Below, piece after piece: positions 16,351 through 29,500 of a stretch of DNA of 64,000 bases. The notes under the pieces were generated by a model, which worked only from the letters and a program-made list of their open reading frames with translations, was not told where the DNA came from and made no database searches. Within the stretch, counting starts at the first letter, position 1; every line of letters begins with the position of its first letter. Made by a program: the position numbers and the translations under genes. The stretch is from Osedax fenrisi (Eukaryota > Annelida > Polychaeta > Sabellida > Siboglinidae): assembly GCA_964019155.1 (NCBI GenBank), contig OZ025244.1, positions 23,259,529 through 23,323,528 on the forward strand, in the 5' to 3' direction.

Positions 16351-16380
16351 GGTATATATAGGTATATATAGGTATATATA
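16351..16380 (+). repeat. Three tandem copies of the 10-mer ggtatatata
   Basis: An exact 3 x 10 bp direct repeat 1.2 kb outside the satellite. The 10-mer has the same ggta....ta spacing as each half of the satellite unit (ggtagctata / ggtagtatac), so it may be a related seed or an independent product of the same slippage process. Confidence 0.8.
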
Positions 16381-16447
16381 ACATGTATATGGAGATGGCA
16401 ATTCGTGTGTGGAGATGTGATCTGATGTATATATATATATATATATA

Positions 16448-16901
16448 GTTTAATATATTTATATAAGGAAGGGTATACTATAGTATCGTAAATATATATA
16501 GTGATAGGTATAATATAGTATACTATATTTAATTGTAATGATGATCTATACTAAATCTCTATAGAGGTAAGTAGCTGTTTTGATTTTAATTCAGCGGCGA
16601 CGTTTCTGATTGGCTGCCGTGGTAAACACGAATGAATCATGTATTCAAACTTCACACCTATTGCTCGTTATCTTCTTATCCGAAAGAATTCAGTTTACGA
16701 GGCTCTTTGTAATTATAACGAGGCTACTTTGATAACTATAGTTATAGGTGAATTAGATATAACTTTTTATATAGAGGTGAATTATATAGGGGTGAATTTC
16801 GCGAAAAAATACTTAGTATTAAAAATAATATATACATATACGTATAATTATAATTAAATAAACTAATTTATAAAATAAATAAATTATAATTTGTATACGA
16901 A

Positions 16902-16946
<45 letters not shown>

Positions 16947-17550
16947 AATATCCAATGGATATGCCGAATTTAACAGAATAATATGGTCCCTTATATTGAA
17001 TATATTCATTATATTATTACTTATAGGTTATACATAATATATATAAACTGTAATTATACTATTATGTTATATGTAGTTTATTGATTGTAGGCGATATCGA
17101 TCTAGTGCACACACTCACCATAGTGCATGTACTAGAGGTTTTTAATAATCCATTACATAATAATTAACATATATTATCGACTGTAAAGAGACTAATCGAT
17201 ACAACGCCGTGAATTAATGATAAGTCTGTCGTGTAAATTATAATTATGTCACGTTCTTCTTTCAACGATGTATGGTATACATGGTATACATTGTATACGT
17301 GGCTTTTAAATATTCATAACTAGAAAGCGTAGTTAACCTGAGCTAATGTTAACGTATACGTACGACGATGTGATTATAATAATGCATTGTTGGCGGTGAG
17401 TTTATCACGCCATTAGTGTCACGCGTTAGACATCGTGATTAGCGAACGTTAGCGAGAATGTCACGTGATTACATATTGATCATCGGTGTTGTGACGTCAT
17501 ATGTATAATGTCACGTGGTTTCTTAGCGATATTTGTGTGATGTGTCGTCG
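16448..17550. other. Satellite-proximal flank
   Basis: AT-rich to 17100, then moderately CpG-containing sequence up to the satellite edge. A plus-strand frame at 16639-16857 (72 codons) has no recognisable motif and contains three near-repeats of ataggtgaatt, so I do not call it a gene. Near 16595-16625 the sequence ggcgacgtttctgattggct includes an inverted CCAAT. Confidence 0.5.
17245..17520. promoter_or_regulatory. Cluster of CACGTG and TGACGTCA motifs beside the satellite
   Basis: Two perfect E-box palindromes CACGTG at 17462-17467 and 17512-17517, each inside aatgtcacgtg, flank a perfect cAMP-response-type palindrome TGACGTCA at 17492-17499. Two further tgtcacg copies are at about 17247 and 17417. 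The repeated aatgtcacgtg may mean a regulatory cluster or simply a decayed repeat. No gene start is seen beside it. Confidence 0.3.
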
Positions 17551-20500
17551 TATACGGTATCTATAGGTAGTACACGGTAGCTATAGGTAGTATACGGTAG
17601 CTATAGGTAGTATAGGTAGCTATAGGTAGTATAGGTAGCTATAGGTAGTATAGGTAGCTATAGGTAGTATACGGTAGCTATAGGTAGTATAGGTAGCTAT
17701 AGGTAGTACACGGTAGCTATAGGTAGTATAGGTAGCTATAGGTAGTACACGGTAGCTATAGGTAGTATAGGTAGCTATAGGTAGTATAGGTAGCTATAGG
17801 TAGTATACGGTAGCTATAGGTAGTATACGGTAGCTATAGGTAGTACACGGTAGCTATAGGTAGTATAGGTAGCTATAGGTAGTATAGGTATCTATAGGTA
17901 GTATAGGTAGCTATAGGTAGTATACGGTAGCTATAGGTAGTATACGGTAGCTATAGGTAGTACACGGTAGCTATAGGTAGTACACGGTAGCTATAGGTAG
18001 TATAGGTAGCTATAGGTAGTATAGGTAGCTATAGGTAGTACACGGTAGCTATAGGTAGTATAGGTAGCTATAGGTAGTATAGGTAGCTATAGGTAGTACA
18101 CGGTAGCTATAGGTAGTATAGGTAGCTATAGGTAGTATAGGTAGCTATAGATAGTACACGGTAGCTATAGGTAGTATAGGTAGCTATAGGTAGTATAGGT
18201 AGCTATAGGTAGTACACGGTAGCTATAGGTAGTATAGGTAGCTATAGGTAGTATAGGTAGCTATAGGTAGTATAGGTAGCTATAGGTAGTATAGGTAGCT
18301 ATAGGTAGTATAGGTAGCTATAGGTAGTACACGGTAGCTATAGGTAGTACACAGTAGCTATAGGTAGTATAGGTAGCTATAGGTAGTATAGGTAGCTATA
18401 GGTAGTATAGGTAGCTATAGGTAGTATAGGTAGCTATAGGTAGTATAGGTAGCTATAGGTAGTATAGGTAGCTATAGGTAGTATAGGTAGCTATAGGTAG
18501 TATAGGTAGCTATAGGTAGTACACGGTAGCTATAGGTAGTATAGGTAGCTATAGGTAGTATAGGTAGCTATAGGTAGTACACGGTAGCTATAGGTAGTAT
18601 AGGTAGCTATAGGTAGTATAGGTAGCTATAGGTAGTATAGGTAGCTATAGGTAGTATAGGTAGCTATAGGTAGTATAGGTAGCTATAGGTAGTACACGGT
18701 AGCTATAGGTAGTACACAGTAGCTATAGGTAGTATAGGTAGCTATAGGTAGTATAGGTAGCTATAGGTAGTATAGGTAGCTATAGGTAGTATAGGTAGCT
18801 ATAGGTAGTACACGGTAGCTATAGGTAGTACACAGTAGCTATAGGTAGTATAGGTAGCTATAGGTAGTATAGGTAGCTATAGGTAGTATAGGTAGCTATA
18901 GGTAGTATAGGTAGCTATAGGTAGTATAGGTAGCTATAGGTAGTACACGGTAGCTATAGGTAGTACACGGTAGCTATAGGTAGTATAGGTAGCTATAGGT
19001 AGTATAGGTAGCTATAGGTAGTATAGGTAGCTATAGGTAGTATAGGTAGCTATAGGTAGTACACGGTAGCTATAGGTAGTATAGGTAGCTATAGGTAGTA
19101 CACGGTAGCTATAGGTAGTATAGGTAGCTATAGGTAGTATAGGTAGCTATAGGTAGTATAGGTAGCTATAGGTAGTACACGGTAGCTATAGGTAGTACAC
19201 GGTAGCTATAGGTAGTATAGGTAGCTATAGGTAGTATAGGTAGCTATAGGTAGTATAGGTAGCTATAGGTAGTATAGGTAGCTATAGGTAGTACACGGTA
19301 GCTATAGGTAGTATAGGTAGCTATAGGTAGTACACGGTAGCTATAGGTAGTATAGGTAGCTATAGGTAGTATAGGTAGCTATAGGTAGTATACGGTAGCT
19401 ATAGGTAGTATACGGTAGCTATAGGTAGTACACGGTAGCTATAGGTAGTATAGGTAGCTATAGGTAGTATAGGTAGCTATAGGTAGTACACGGTAGCTAT
19501 AGGTAGTATAGGTAGCTATAGGTAGTATAGGTAGCTATAGATAGTACACGGTAGCTATAGGTAGTATAGGTAGCTATAGGTAGTATAGGTAGCTATAGGT
19601 AGTACACGGTAGCTATAGGTAGTATAGGTAGCTATAGGTAGTACACGGTAGCTATAGGTAGTATAGGTAGCTATAGGTAGTATAGGTAGCTATAGGTAGT
19701 ACACGGTAGCTATAGGTAGTACACGGTAGCTATAGGTAGTATACGGTAGCTATAGGTAGTATACGATAGCTATAGGTAGTATAGGTAGCTATAGGTAGTA
19801 TACGGTAGCTATAGGTAGTATAGGTAGCTATAGGTAGTACACGGTAGCTATAGGTAGTACACGGTAGCTATAGGTAGTATAGGTAGCTATAGGTAGTACA
19901 CGGTAGCTATAGGTAGTATAGGTAGCTATAGGTAGTATACGGTAGCTATAGGTAGTATAGGTAGCTATAGGTAGTACACGGTAGCTATATGTAGTACACG
20001 GTAGCTATAGGTAGTATACGGTAGCTATAGGTAGTATAGGTAGCTATAGGTAGTATACGGTAGCTATAGGTAGTACACGGTAGCTATAGGTAGTACACGG
20101 TAGCTATAGGTAGTACACGGTAGCTATAGGTAGTACACGGTAGCTATAGGTAGTACACGGTAGCTATAGGTAGTACACGGTAGCTATAGGTAGTACAGGT
20201 AGCTATAGGTAGTATAGGTAGCTATAGGTAGTACAGGTAGCTATAGGTAGTATACGGTAGCTATAGGTAGTACACGGTAGCTATAGGTAGTACACGGTAG
20301 CTATAGGTAGTATAGGTAGCTATAGGTAGTATACGGTAGCTATAGGTAGTACACGGTAGCTATAGGTAGTACACGGTAGCTATAGGTAGTACACGGTAGC
20401 TATAGGTAGTACACGGTAGCTATAGGTAGTACACGGTAGCTATAGGTAGTACACGGTAGCTATAGGTAGTACAGGTAGCTATAGGTAGTATAGGTAGCTA

Positions 20501-23500
20501 TAGGTAGTACACGGTAGCTATAGGTAGTATACGGTAGCTATAGGTAGTACACGGTAGCTATAGGTAGTACACGGTAGCTATAGGTAGTATAGGTAGCTAT
20601 AGGTAGTATACGGTAGCTATAGGTAGTACACGGTAGCTATAGGTAGTACACGGTAGCTATAGGTAGTACACGGTAGCTATAGGTAGTACACGGTAGCTAT
20701 AGGTAGTACACGGTAGCTATAGGTAGTACACGGTAGCTATAGGTAGTATAGGTAGCTATAGGTAGTATAGGTAGCTATAGGTAGTATAGGTAGCTATAGG
20801 TAGTACAAGGTAGCTATAGGTAGTACACGGTAGCTATAGGTAGTATAGGTAGCTATAGGTAGTACACGGTAGCTATAGGTAGTATACGGTAGCTATAGGT
20901 AGTACACGGTAGCTATAGGTAGTACACGGTAGCTATAGGTAGTATAGGTAGCTATAGGTAGTATACGGTAGCTATAGGTAGTACACGGTAGCTATAGGTA
21001 GTACACGGTAGCTATAGGTAGTACACGGTAGCTATAGGTAGTACACGGTAGCTATAGGTAGTACACGGTAGCTATAGGTAGTACACGGTAGCTATAGGTA
21101 GTACAGGTAGCTATAGGTAGTATAGGTAGCTATAGGTAGTACAGGTAGCTATAGGTAGTACACGGTAGCTATAGGTAGTATACGGTAGCTATAGGTAGTA
21201 CACGGTAGCTATAGGTAGTACACGGTAGCTATAGGTAGTATAGGTAGCTATAGGTAGTATAGGTAGCTATAGGTAGTATAGGTAGCTATAGGTAGTACAC
21301 GGTAGCTATAGGTAGTATAGGTAGCTATAGGTAGTATAGGTAGCTATAGGTAGTATAGGTAGCTATAGGTAGTATAGGTAGCTATAGGTAGTATAGGTAG
21401 CTATAGGTAGTACACGGTAGCTATAGGTAGTACACGGTAGCTATAGGTAGTATAGGTAGCTATAGGTAGTATAGGTAGCTATAGGTAGTATAGGTAGCTA
21501 TAGGTAGTACACGGTAGCTATAGGTAGTATACGGTAGCTATAGGTAGTACACGGTAGCTATAGGTAGTACACGGTAGCTATAGGTAGTATAGGTAGCTAT
21601 AGGTAGTACACGGTAGCTATAGGTAGTATAGGTAGCTATAGGTAGTATAGGTAGCTATAGGTAGTATAGGTAGCTATAGGTAGTATAGGTAGCTATAGGT
21701 AGTACACGGTAGCTATAGGTAGTATAGGTAGCTATAGGTAGTATAGGTAGCTATAGGTAGTATAGGTAGCTATAGGTAGTACACGGTAGCTATAGGTAGT
21801 ATACGGTAGCTATAGGTAGTATAGGTAGCTATAGGTAGTACACGGTAGCTATAGGTAGTATAGGTAGCTATAGGTAGTATAGGTAGCTATAGGTAGTACA
21901 CGGTAGCTATAGGTAGTATAGGTAGCTATAGGTAGTACACGGTAGCTATAGGTAGTACACGGTAGCTATAGGTAGTACACGGTAGCTATAGGTAGTATAG
22001 GTAGCTATAGGTAGTATAGGTAGCTATAGGTAGTATAGGTAGCTATAGGTAGTATACGGTAGCTATAGGTAGTACACGGTAGCTATAGGTAGTACACGGT
22101 AGCTATAGGTAGTATACGGTAGCTATAGGTAGTATAGGTAGCTATAGGTAGTACACGGTAGCTATAGGTTGTATAGGTAGCTATAGGTAGTATAGGTAGC
22201 TATAGGTAGTACACGGTAGCTATAGGTAGTATACGGTAGCTATAGGTAGTACACGGTAGCTATAGGTAGTATAGGTAGCTATAGGTAGTACTACGGTAGC
22301 TATAGGTAGTATAGGTAGCTATAGGTAGTACACGGTAGCTATAGGTAGTATAGGTAGCTATAGGTAGTATAGGTAGCTATAGGTAGTATACGGTAGCTAT
22401 AGGTAGTATAGGTAGCTATAGGTAGTATAGGTAGCTATAGGTAGTACACGGTAGCTATAGGTAGTACACGGTAGCTATAGGTAGTATAGGTAGCTATAGG
22501 TAGTATAGGTAGCTATAGGTAGTACACGGTAGCTATAGGTAGTATAGGTAGCTATAGGTAGTATAGGTAGCTATAGGTAGTATAGGTAGCTATAGGTAGT
22601 ATAGGTAGCTATAGGTAGTACACGGTAGCTATAGGTAGTACACGGTAGCTATAGGTAGTATACGGTAGCTATAGGTAGTATAGGTAGCTATAGGTAGTAT
22701 AGGTAGCTATAGGTAGTATAGGTAGCTATAGGTAGTATAGGTAGCTATAGGTAGTACACGGTAGCTATAGGTAGTACTACGGTAGCTATAGGTAGTATAC
22801 GGTAGCTATAGGTAGTATAGGTAGCTATAGGTAGTATAGGTAGCTATAGGTAGTATAGGTAGCTATAGGTAGTATACGGTAGCTATAGGTAGTACACGGT
22901 AGCTATAGGTAGTACACGGTAGCTATAGGTAGTACAGGTAGCTATAGGGTAGTATAGGTAGCTATAGGTAGTATAGGTAGCTATAGGTAGTATAGGTAGC
23001 TATAGGTAGTATAGGTAGCTATAGGTAGTACACGGTAGCTATAGGTAGTACACGGTAGCTATAGGTAGTATACGGTAGCTATAGGTAGTATAGGTAGCTA
23101 TAGGTAGTATACGGTAGCTATAGGTAGTATAGGTAGCTATAGGTAGTATACGGTAGCTATAGGTAGTATAGGTAGCTATAGGTAGTACACGGTAGCTATA
23201 GGTAGTATAGGTAGCTATAGGTAGTATACGGTAGCTATAGGTAGTATACGGTAGGCTATAGGTAGTATAGGTAGCTATAGGTATGTACACGGTAGCTATA
23301 GGTAGTATACGGTAGCTAAAGGTAGTATACGGTAGCTATAGGTAGTATAGGTAGCTATAGGTAGTATAGGTAGCTATAGGTAGTATAGGTAGCTATAGGT
23401 AGTACACGGTAGCTATAGGTAGTACACGGTAGCTATAGGTAGTATAGGTAGCTATAGGTAGTATACGGTAGCTATAGGTAGTACACGGTAGCTATAGGTA

Positions 23501-26500
23501 GTACACGGTAGCTATAGGTAGTATAGGTAGCTATAGGTAGTATACGGTAGCTATAGGTAGTACACGGTAGCTATAGGTAGTATAGGTAGCTATAGGTAGT
23601 ATAGGTAGCTATAGGTAGATACTACTATAGTACCGGTAGATAGGTAGTATAGGTAGCTATAGGTAGTATAGGTAGCTATAGGTAGTATACGGTAGCTATA
23701 GGTAGTACACGGTAGCTATAGGTAGTACACGGTAGCTATAGGTAGTATAGGTAGCTATAGGTAGTATAGGTAGCTATAGGTAGTACACGGTAGCTATAGG
23801 TAGTACACGGTAGCTATAGGTAGTACACGGTAGCTATAGGTAGTACACGGTAGCTATAGGTAGTATAGGTAGCTATAGGTAGTATAGGTAGCTATAGGTA
23901 GTATAGGTAGCTATAGGTAGTATAGGTAGCTATAGGTAGTATAGGTAGCTATAGGTAGTACACGGTAGCTATAGGTAGTACACGGTAGCTATAGGTAGTA
24001 TACGGTAGCTATAGGTAGTACACGGTAGCTATAGGTAGTAGTACTAGGTAGTACGGTAGCTATAGGTAGTATAGGTAGCTATAGGTAGTATAGGTAGCTA
24101 TAGGTAGTATAGGTAGCTATAGGTAGTATAGGTAGCTATAGGTAGTACACGGTAGCTATAGGTAGTACACGGTAGCTATAGGTAGTATAGGTAGCTATAG
24201 GTAGTATAGGTAGCTATAGGTAGTACACGGTAGCTATAGGTAGTACACGGTAGCTATAGGTAGTATAGGTAGCTATAGGTAGTATAGGTAGCTATAGGTA
24301 GTACACGGTAGCTATAGGTAGTATAGGTAGCTATAGGTAGTATAGGTAGCTATAGGTAGTACACGGTAGCTATAGGTAGTATAGGTAGCTATAGGTAGTA
24401 TAGGTAGCTATAGGTAGTATAGGTAGCTATAGGTAGTATACGGTAGCTATAGGTAGTACACGGTAGCTATAGGTAGTACACGGTAGCTATAGGTAGTATA
24501 GGTAGCTATAGGTAGTATAGGTAGCTATAGGTAGTACACGGTAGCTATAGGTAGTACACGGTAGCTATAGGTAGTACACGGTAGCTATAGGTAGTATACG
24601 GTAGCTATAGGTAGTATAGGTAGCTATAGGTAGTATAGGTAGCTATAGGTAGTATAGGTAGCTATAGGTAGTAAAGGTAGCTATAGGTAGTATAGGGTAG
24701 CTATAGGTAGTATAGGTAGCTATAGGTAGTACACGGTAGCTATAGGTAGTACACGGTAGCTATAGGTAGTATAGGTAGCTATAGGTAGTACACGGTAGCT
24801 ATAGGTAGTACACGGTAGCTATAGGTAGTATAGGTAGCTATAGGTAGTATAGGTAGCTATAGGTAGTATAGGTAGCTATAGGTAGTACACGGTAGCTATA
24901 GGTAGTATAGGTAGCTATAGGTAGTACACGGTAGCTATAGGTAGTACACGGTAGCTATAGGTAGTATAGGTAGCTATAGGTAGTATACGGTAGCTATAGG
25001 TAGTAGGTAGCTATAGGTAGTACACGGTAGCTATAGGTAGTACACGGTAGCTATAGGTAGTATAGGTAGCTATAGGTAGTATAGGTAGCTATAGGTAGTA
25101 CACGGTAGCTATAGGTAGTACACGGTAGCTATAGGTAGTACACGGTAGCTATAGGTAGTATAGGTAGCTATAGGTAGTATAGGTAGCTATAGGTAGTACA
25201 CGGTAGCTATAGGTAGTATACGGTAGCTATAGGTAGTACACGGTAGCTATAGGTAGTATAGGTAGCTATAGGTAGTATACGGTAGCTATAGGTAGTATAG
25301 GTAGCTATAGGTAGTATAGGTAGCTATAGGTAGTATAGGTAGCTATAGGTAGTATAGGTAGCTATAGGTAGTATAGGTAGCTATAGGTAGTACACGGTAG
25401 CTATAGGTAGTATACGGTAGCTATAGGTAGTATACGGTAGCTATAGGTAGTATATAGGTAGCTATAGGTAGTACAGGTAGCTATAGGTAGTATACGGTAG
25501 CTATAGGTAGTACACGGTAGCTATAGGTAGTATAGGTAGCTATAGGTAGTATAGGTAGCTATAGGTAGTATAGTAGCTATAGGTAGTACACGGTAGCTAT
25601 AGGTAGTACACGGTAGCTATAGGTAGTACACGGTAGCTATAGGTAGTACACGGTAGCTATAGGTAGTACACGGTAGCTATAGGTAGTATAGGTAGCTATA
25701 GGTAGTATAGGTAGCTATAGGTAGTATAGGTAGCTATAGGTAGTACACGGTAGCTATAGGTAGTATAAGGTAGCTATAGGTAGTATAGGTAGCTATAGGT
25801 AGTATAGGTAGCTATAGGTAGTATACGGTAGCTATAGGTAGTATACGGTAGCTATAGGTAGTATCAAGGTAGATATAGGTAGTATAGGTAGCTATAGGTA
25901 GTACACGGTAGCTATAGGTAGTATACGGTAGCTATAGGTAGTATACGGTAGCTATAGGTAGTATAGGTAGCTATAGGTAGTATAGGTAGCTATAGGTAGT
26001 ATAGGTAGCTATAGGTAGTATAGGTAGCTATAGGTAGTATAGGTAGCTATAGGTAGTATAGGTAGCTATAGGTAGTATACGGTAGCTATAGGTAGTACAC
26101 GGTAGCTATAGGTAGTATACGGTAGCTATAGGTAGTAAACGGTAGCTATAGGTAGTACACGGTAGCTATAGGTAGTACACGGTAGCTATAGGTAGTATAG
26201 GTAGCTATAGGTAGTATAGGTAGCTATAGGTAGTATACGGTAGCTATAGGTAGTATAGGTAGCTATAGGTAGTATAGGTAGCTATAGGTAGAGTACACGG
26301 TAGCTATAGGTAGTATACGGTAGCTATAGGTAGTACACGGTAGCTATAGGTAGTATACGGTAGCTATAGGTAGTATAGGTAGCTATAGGTAGTATAGGTA
26401 GCTATAGGTAGTACACGGTAGCTATAGGTAGTATACGGTAGCTATAGGTAGTACACGGTAGCTATAGGTAGTATACGGTAGCTATAGGTAGTACACGGTA

Positions 26501-29500
26501 GCTATAGGTAGTATAGGTAGCTATAGGTAGTATAGGTAGCTATAGGTAGTATAGGTAGCTATAGGTAGTACACGGTAGCTATAGGTAGTACACGGTAGCT
26601 ATAGGTAGTACACGGTAGCTATAGGTAGTATAGGTAGCTATAGGTAGTATACGGTAGCTATAGGTAGTATAGGTAGCTATAGGTAGTATACGGTAGCTAT
26701 AGGTAGTACACGGTAGCTATAGGTAGTACACGGTAGCTATAGGTAGTACACGGTAGCTATAGGTAGTATACGGTAGCTATAGGTAGTATAGGTAGCTATA
26801 GGTAGTATAGGTAGCTATAGGTAGTACACGGTAGCTATAGGTAGTACACGGTAGCTATAGGTAGTACACGGTAGCTATAGGTAGTATAGGTAGCTATAGG
26901 TAGTATAGGTAGCTATAGGTAGTACACGGTAGCTATAGGTAGTATAGGTAGCTATAGGTAGTATAGGTAGCTATAGGTAGTATAGGTAGCTATAGGTAGT
27001 ACACGGTAGCTATAGGTAGTATAGGTAGCTATAGGTAGTATAGGTAGCTATAGGTAGTATACGGTAGCTATAGGTAGTATACGGTAGCTATAGGTAGTAC
27101 ACGGTAGCTATAGGTAGTATACGGTAGCTATAGGTAGTACTACGGTAGCTATAGGTAGTACACGGTAGCTATAGGTAGTACACGGTAGCTATAGGTAGTA
27201 CACGGTAGCTATAGGTAGTATAGGTAGCTATAGGTAGTACACGGTAGCTATAGGGTAGTACACGGTAGCTATAGGTAGTATACGGTAGCTATAGGTAGTA
27301 CACGGTAGCTATAGGTAGTACACGGTAGCTATAGGTAGTATACGGTAGCTATAGGTAGTACACGGTAGCTATAGGTAGTACACGGTAGCTATAGGTAGTA
27401 TACGGTAGCTATAGGTAGTATAGGTAGCTATAGGTAGTATACGGTAGCTATAGGTAGTATAGGTAGCTATAGGTAGTATAGGTAGCTATAGGTAGTATAG
27501 GTAGCTATAGGTAGTATACGGTAGCTATAGGTAGTACACGGTAGCTATAGGTAGTATAGGTAGCTATAGGTAGTACACGGTAGCTATAGGTAGTACACGG
27601 TAGCTATAGGTAGTATAGGTAGCTATAGGTAGTACACGGTAGCTATAGGTAGTACACGGTAGCTATAGGTAGTATAGGTAGCTATAGGTAGTATAGGTAG
27701 CTATAGGTAGTATAGGTAGCTATAGGTAGTATAGGTAGCTATAGGTAGTACACGGTAGCTATAGGTAGTATAGGTAGCTATAGGTAGTACACGGTAGCTA
27801 TAGGTAGTATACGGTAGCTATAGGTAGTATACGGTAGCTATAGGTAGTATAGGTAGCTATAGGTAGTATACGGTAGCTATAGGTAGTATACGGTAGCTAT
27901 AGGTAGTACACGGTAGCTATAGGTAGTATAGGTAGCTATAGGTAGTACACGGTAGCTATAGGTAGTATACGGTAGCTATAGGTAGTATACGGTAGCTATA
28001 GGTAGTATAGGTAGCTATAGGTAGTATACGGTAGCTATAGGTAGTATAGGTAGCTATAGGTAGTACACGGTAGCTATAGGTAGTACACGGTAGCTATAGG
28101 TAGTATACGGTAGCTATAGGTAGTATACGGTAGCTATAGGTAGTACACGGTAGCTATAGGTAGTATAGGTAGCTATAGGTAGTACACGGTAGCTATAGGT
28201 AGTATAGGTAGCTATAGGTAGTATACGGTAGCTATAGGTAGTATAGGTAGCTATAGGTAGTATACGGTAGCTATAGGTAGTACACGGTAGCTATAGGTAG
28301 TACACGGTAGCTATAGGTAGTACACGGTAGCTATAGGTAGTATAGGTAGCTATAGGTAGTACACGGTAGCTATAGGTAGTATAGGTAGCTATAGGTAGTA
28401 TACGGTAGCTATAGGTAGTACACGGTAGCTATAGGTAGTATACGGTAGCTATAGGTAGTACACGGTAGCTATAGGTAGTACACGGTAGCTATAGGTAGTA
28501 CACGGTAGCTATAGGTAGTATAGGTAGCTATAGGTAGTACACGGTAGCTATAGGTAGTATAGGTAGCTATAGGTAGTATACGGTAGCTATAGGTAGTACA
28601 CGGTAGCTATAGGTAGTACACGTAGCTATAGGTAGTACACGGTAGCTATAGGTAGTATAGGTAGCTATAGGTAGTACACGGTAGCTATAGGTAGTATAGG
28701 TAGCTATAGGTAGTATACGGTAGCTATAGGTAGTACACGGTAGCTATAGGTAGTACACGGTAGCTATAGGTAGTATAGGTAGCTATAGGTAGTACACGGT
28801 AGCTATAGGTAGTATACGGTAGCTATAGGTAGTATAGGTAGCTATAGGTAGTACACGGTAGCTATAGGTAGTATACGGTAGCTATAGGTAGTATACGGTA
28901 GCTATAGGTAGTATCACGGTAGCTATAGGTAGTACACGGTAGCTATAGGTAGTATAGGTAGCTATAGGTAGTACACGGTAGCTATAGGTAGTACTACGGT
29001 AGCTATAGGTAGTACACGGTAGCTATAGGTAGTATACGGTAGCTATAGGTAGTATAGGTAGCTATAGGTAGTACACGGTAGCTATAGGTAGTATACGGTA
29101 GCTATAGGTAGTACACGGTAGCTATAGGTAGTATAGGTAGCTATAGGTAGTACACGGTAGCTATAGGTAGTATAGGTAGCTATAGGTAGTAACGGTAGCT
29201 ATAGGTAGTACACGGTAGCTATAGGTAGTATACGGTAGCTATAGGTAGTATACGGTAGCTATAGGTAGTATACGGTAGCTATAGGTAGTACACGGTAGCT
29301 ATAGGTAGTATAGGTAGCTATAGGTAGTACACGGTAGCTATAGGTAGTATAGGTAGCTATAGGTAGTATACGGTAGCTATAGGTAGTACACGGTAGCTAT
29401 AGGTAGTATAGGTAGCTATAGGTAGTACACGGTAGCTATAGGTAGTATAGGTAGCTATATAGGTTAGTAGTACACGGTAGCTATAGGTAGTATACGGTAG

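Noticed and set aside
16639..16857. 72-codon plus-strand frame
   Set aside because: No recognisable motif, internal near-repeats of ataggtgaatt, and an AT-rich tail; not enough to call a gene.
23039..23290. Minus-strand open frame with a 13-residue repeat (YSYRILPIATYTT type)
   Set aside because: It arises only because 19- and 20-bp units alternate here (39 bp, divisible by 3), which keeps one frame open by chance. No start context or conserved domain.
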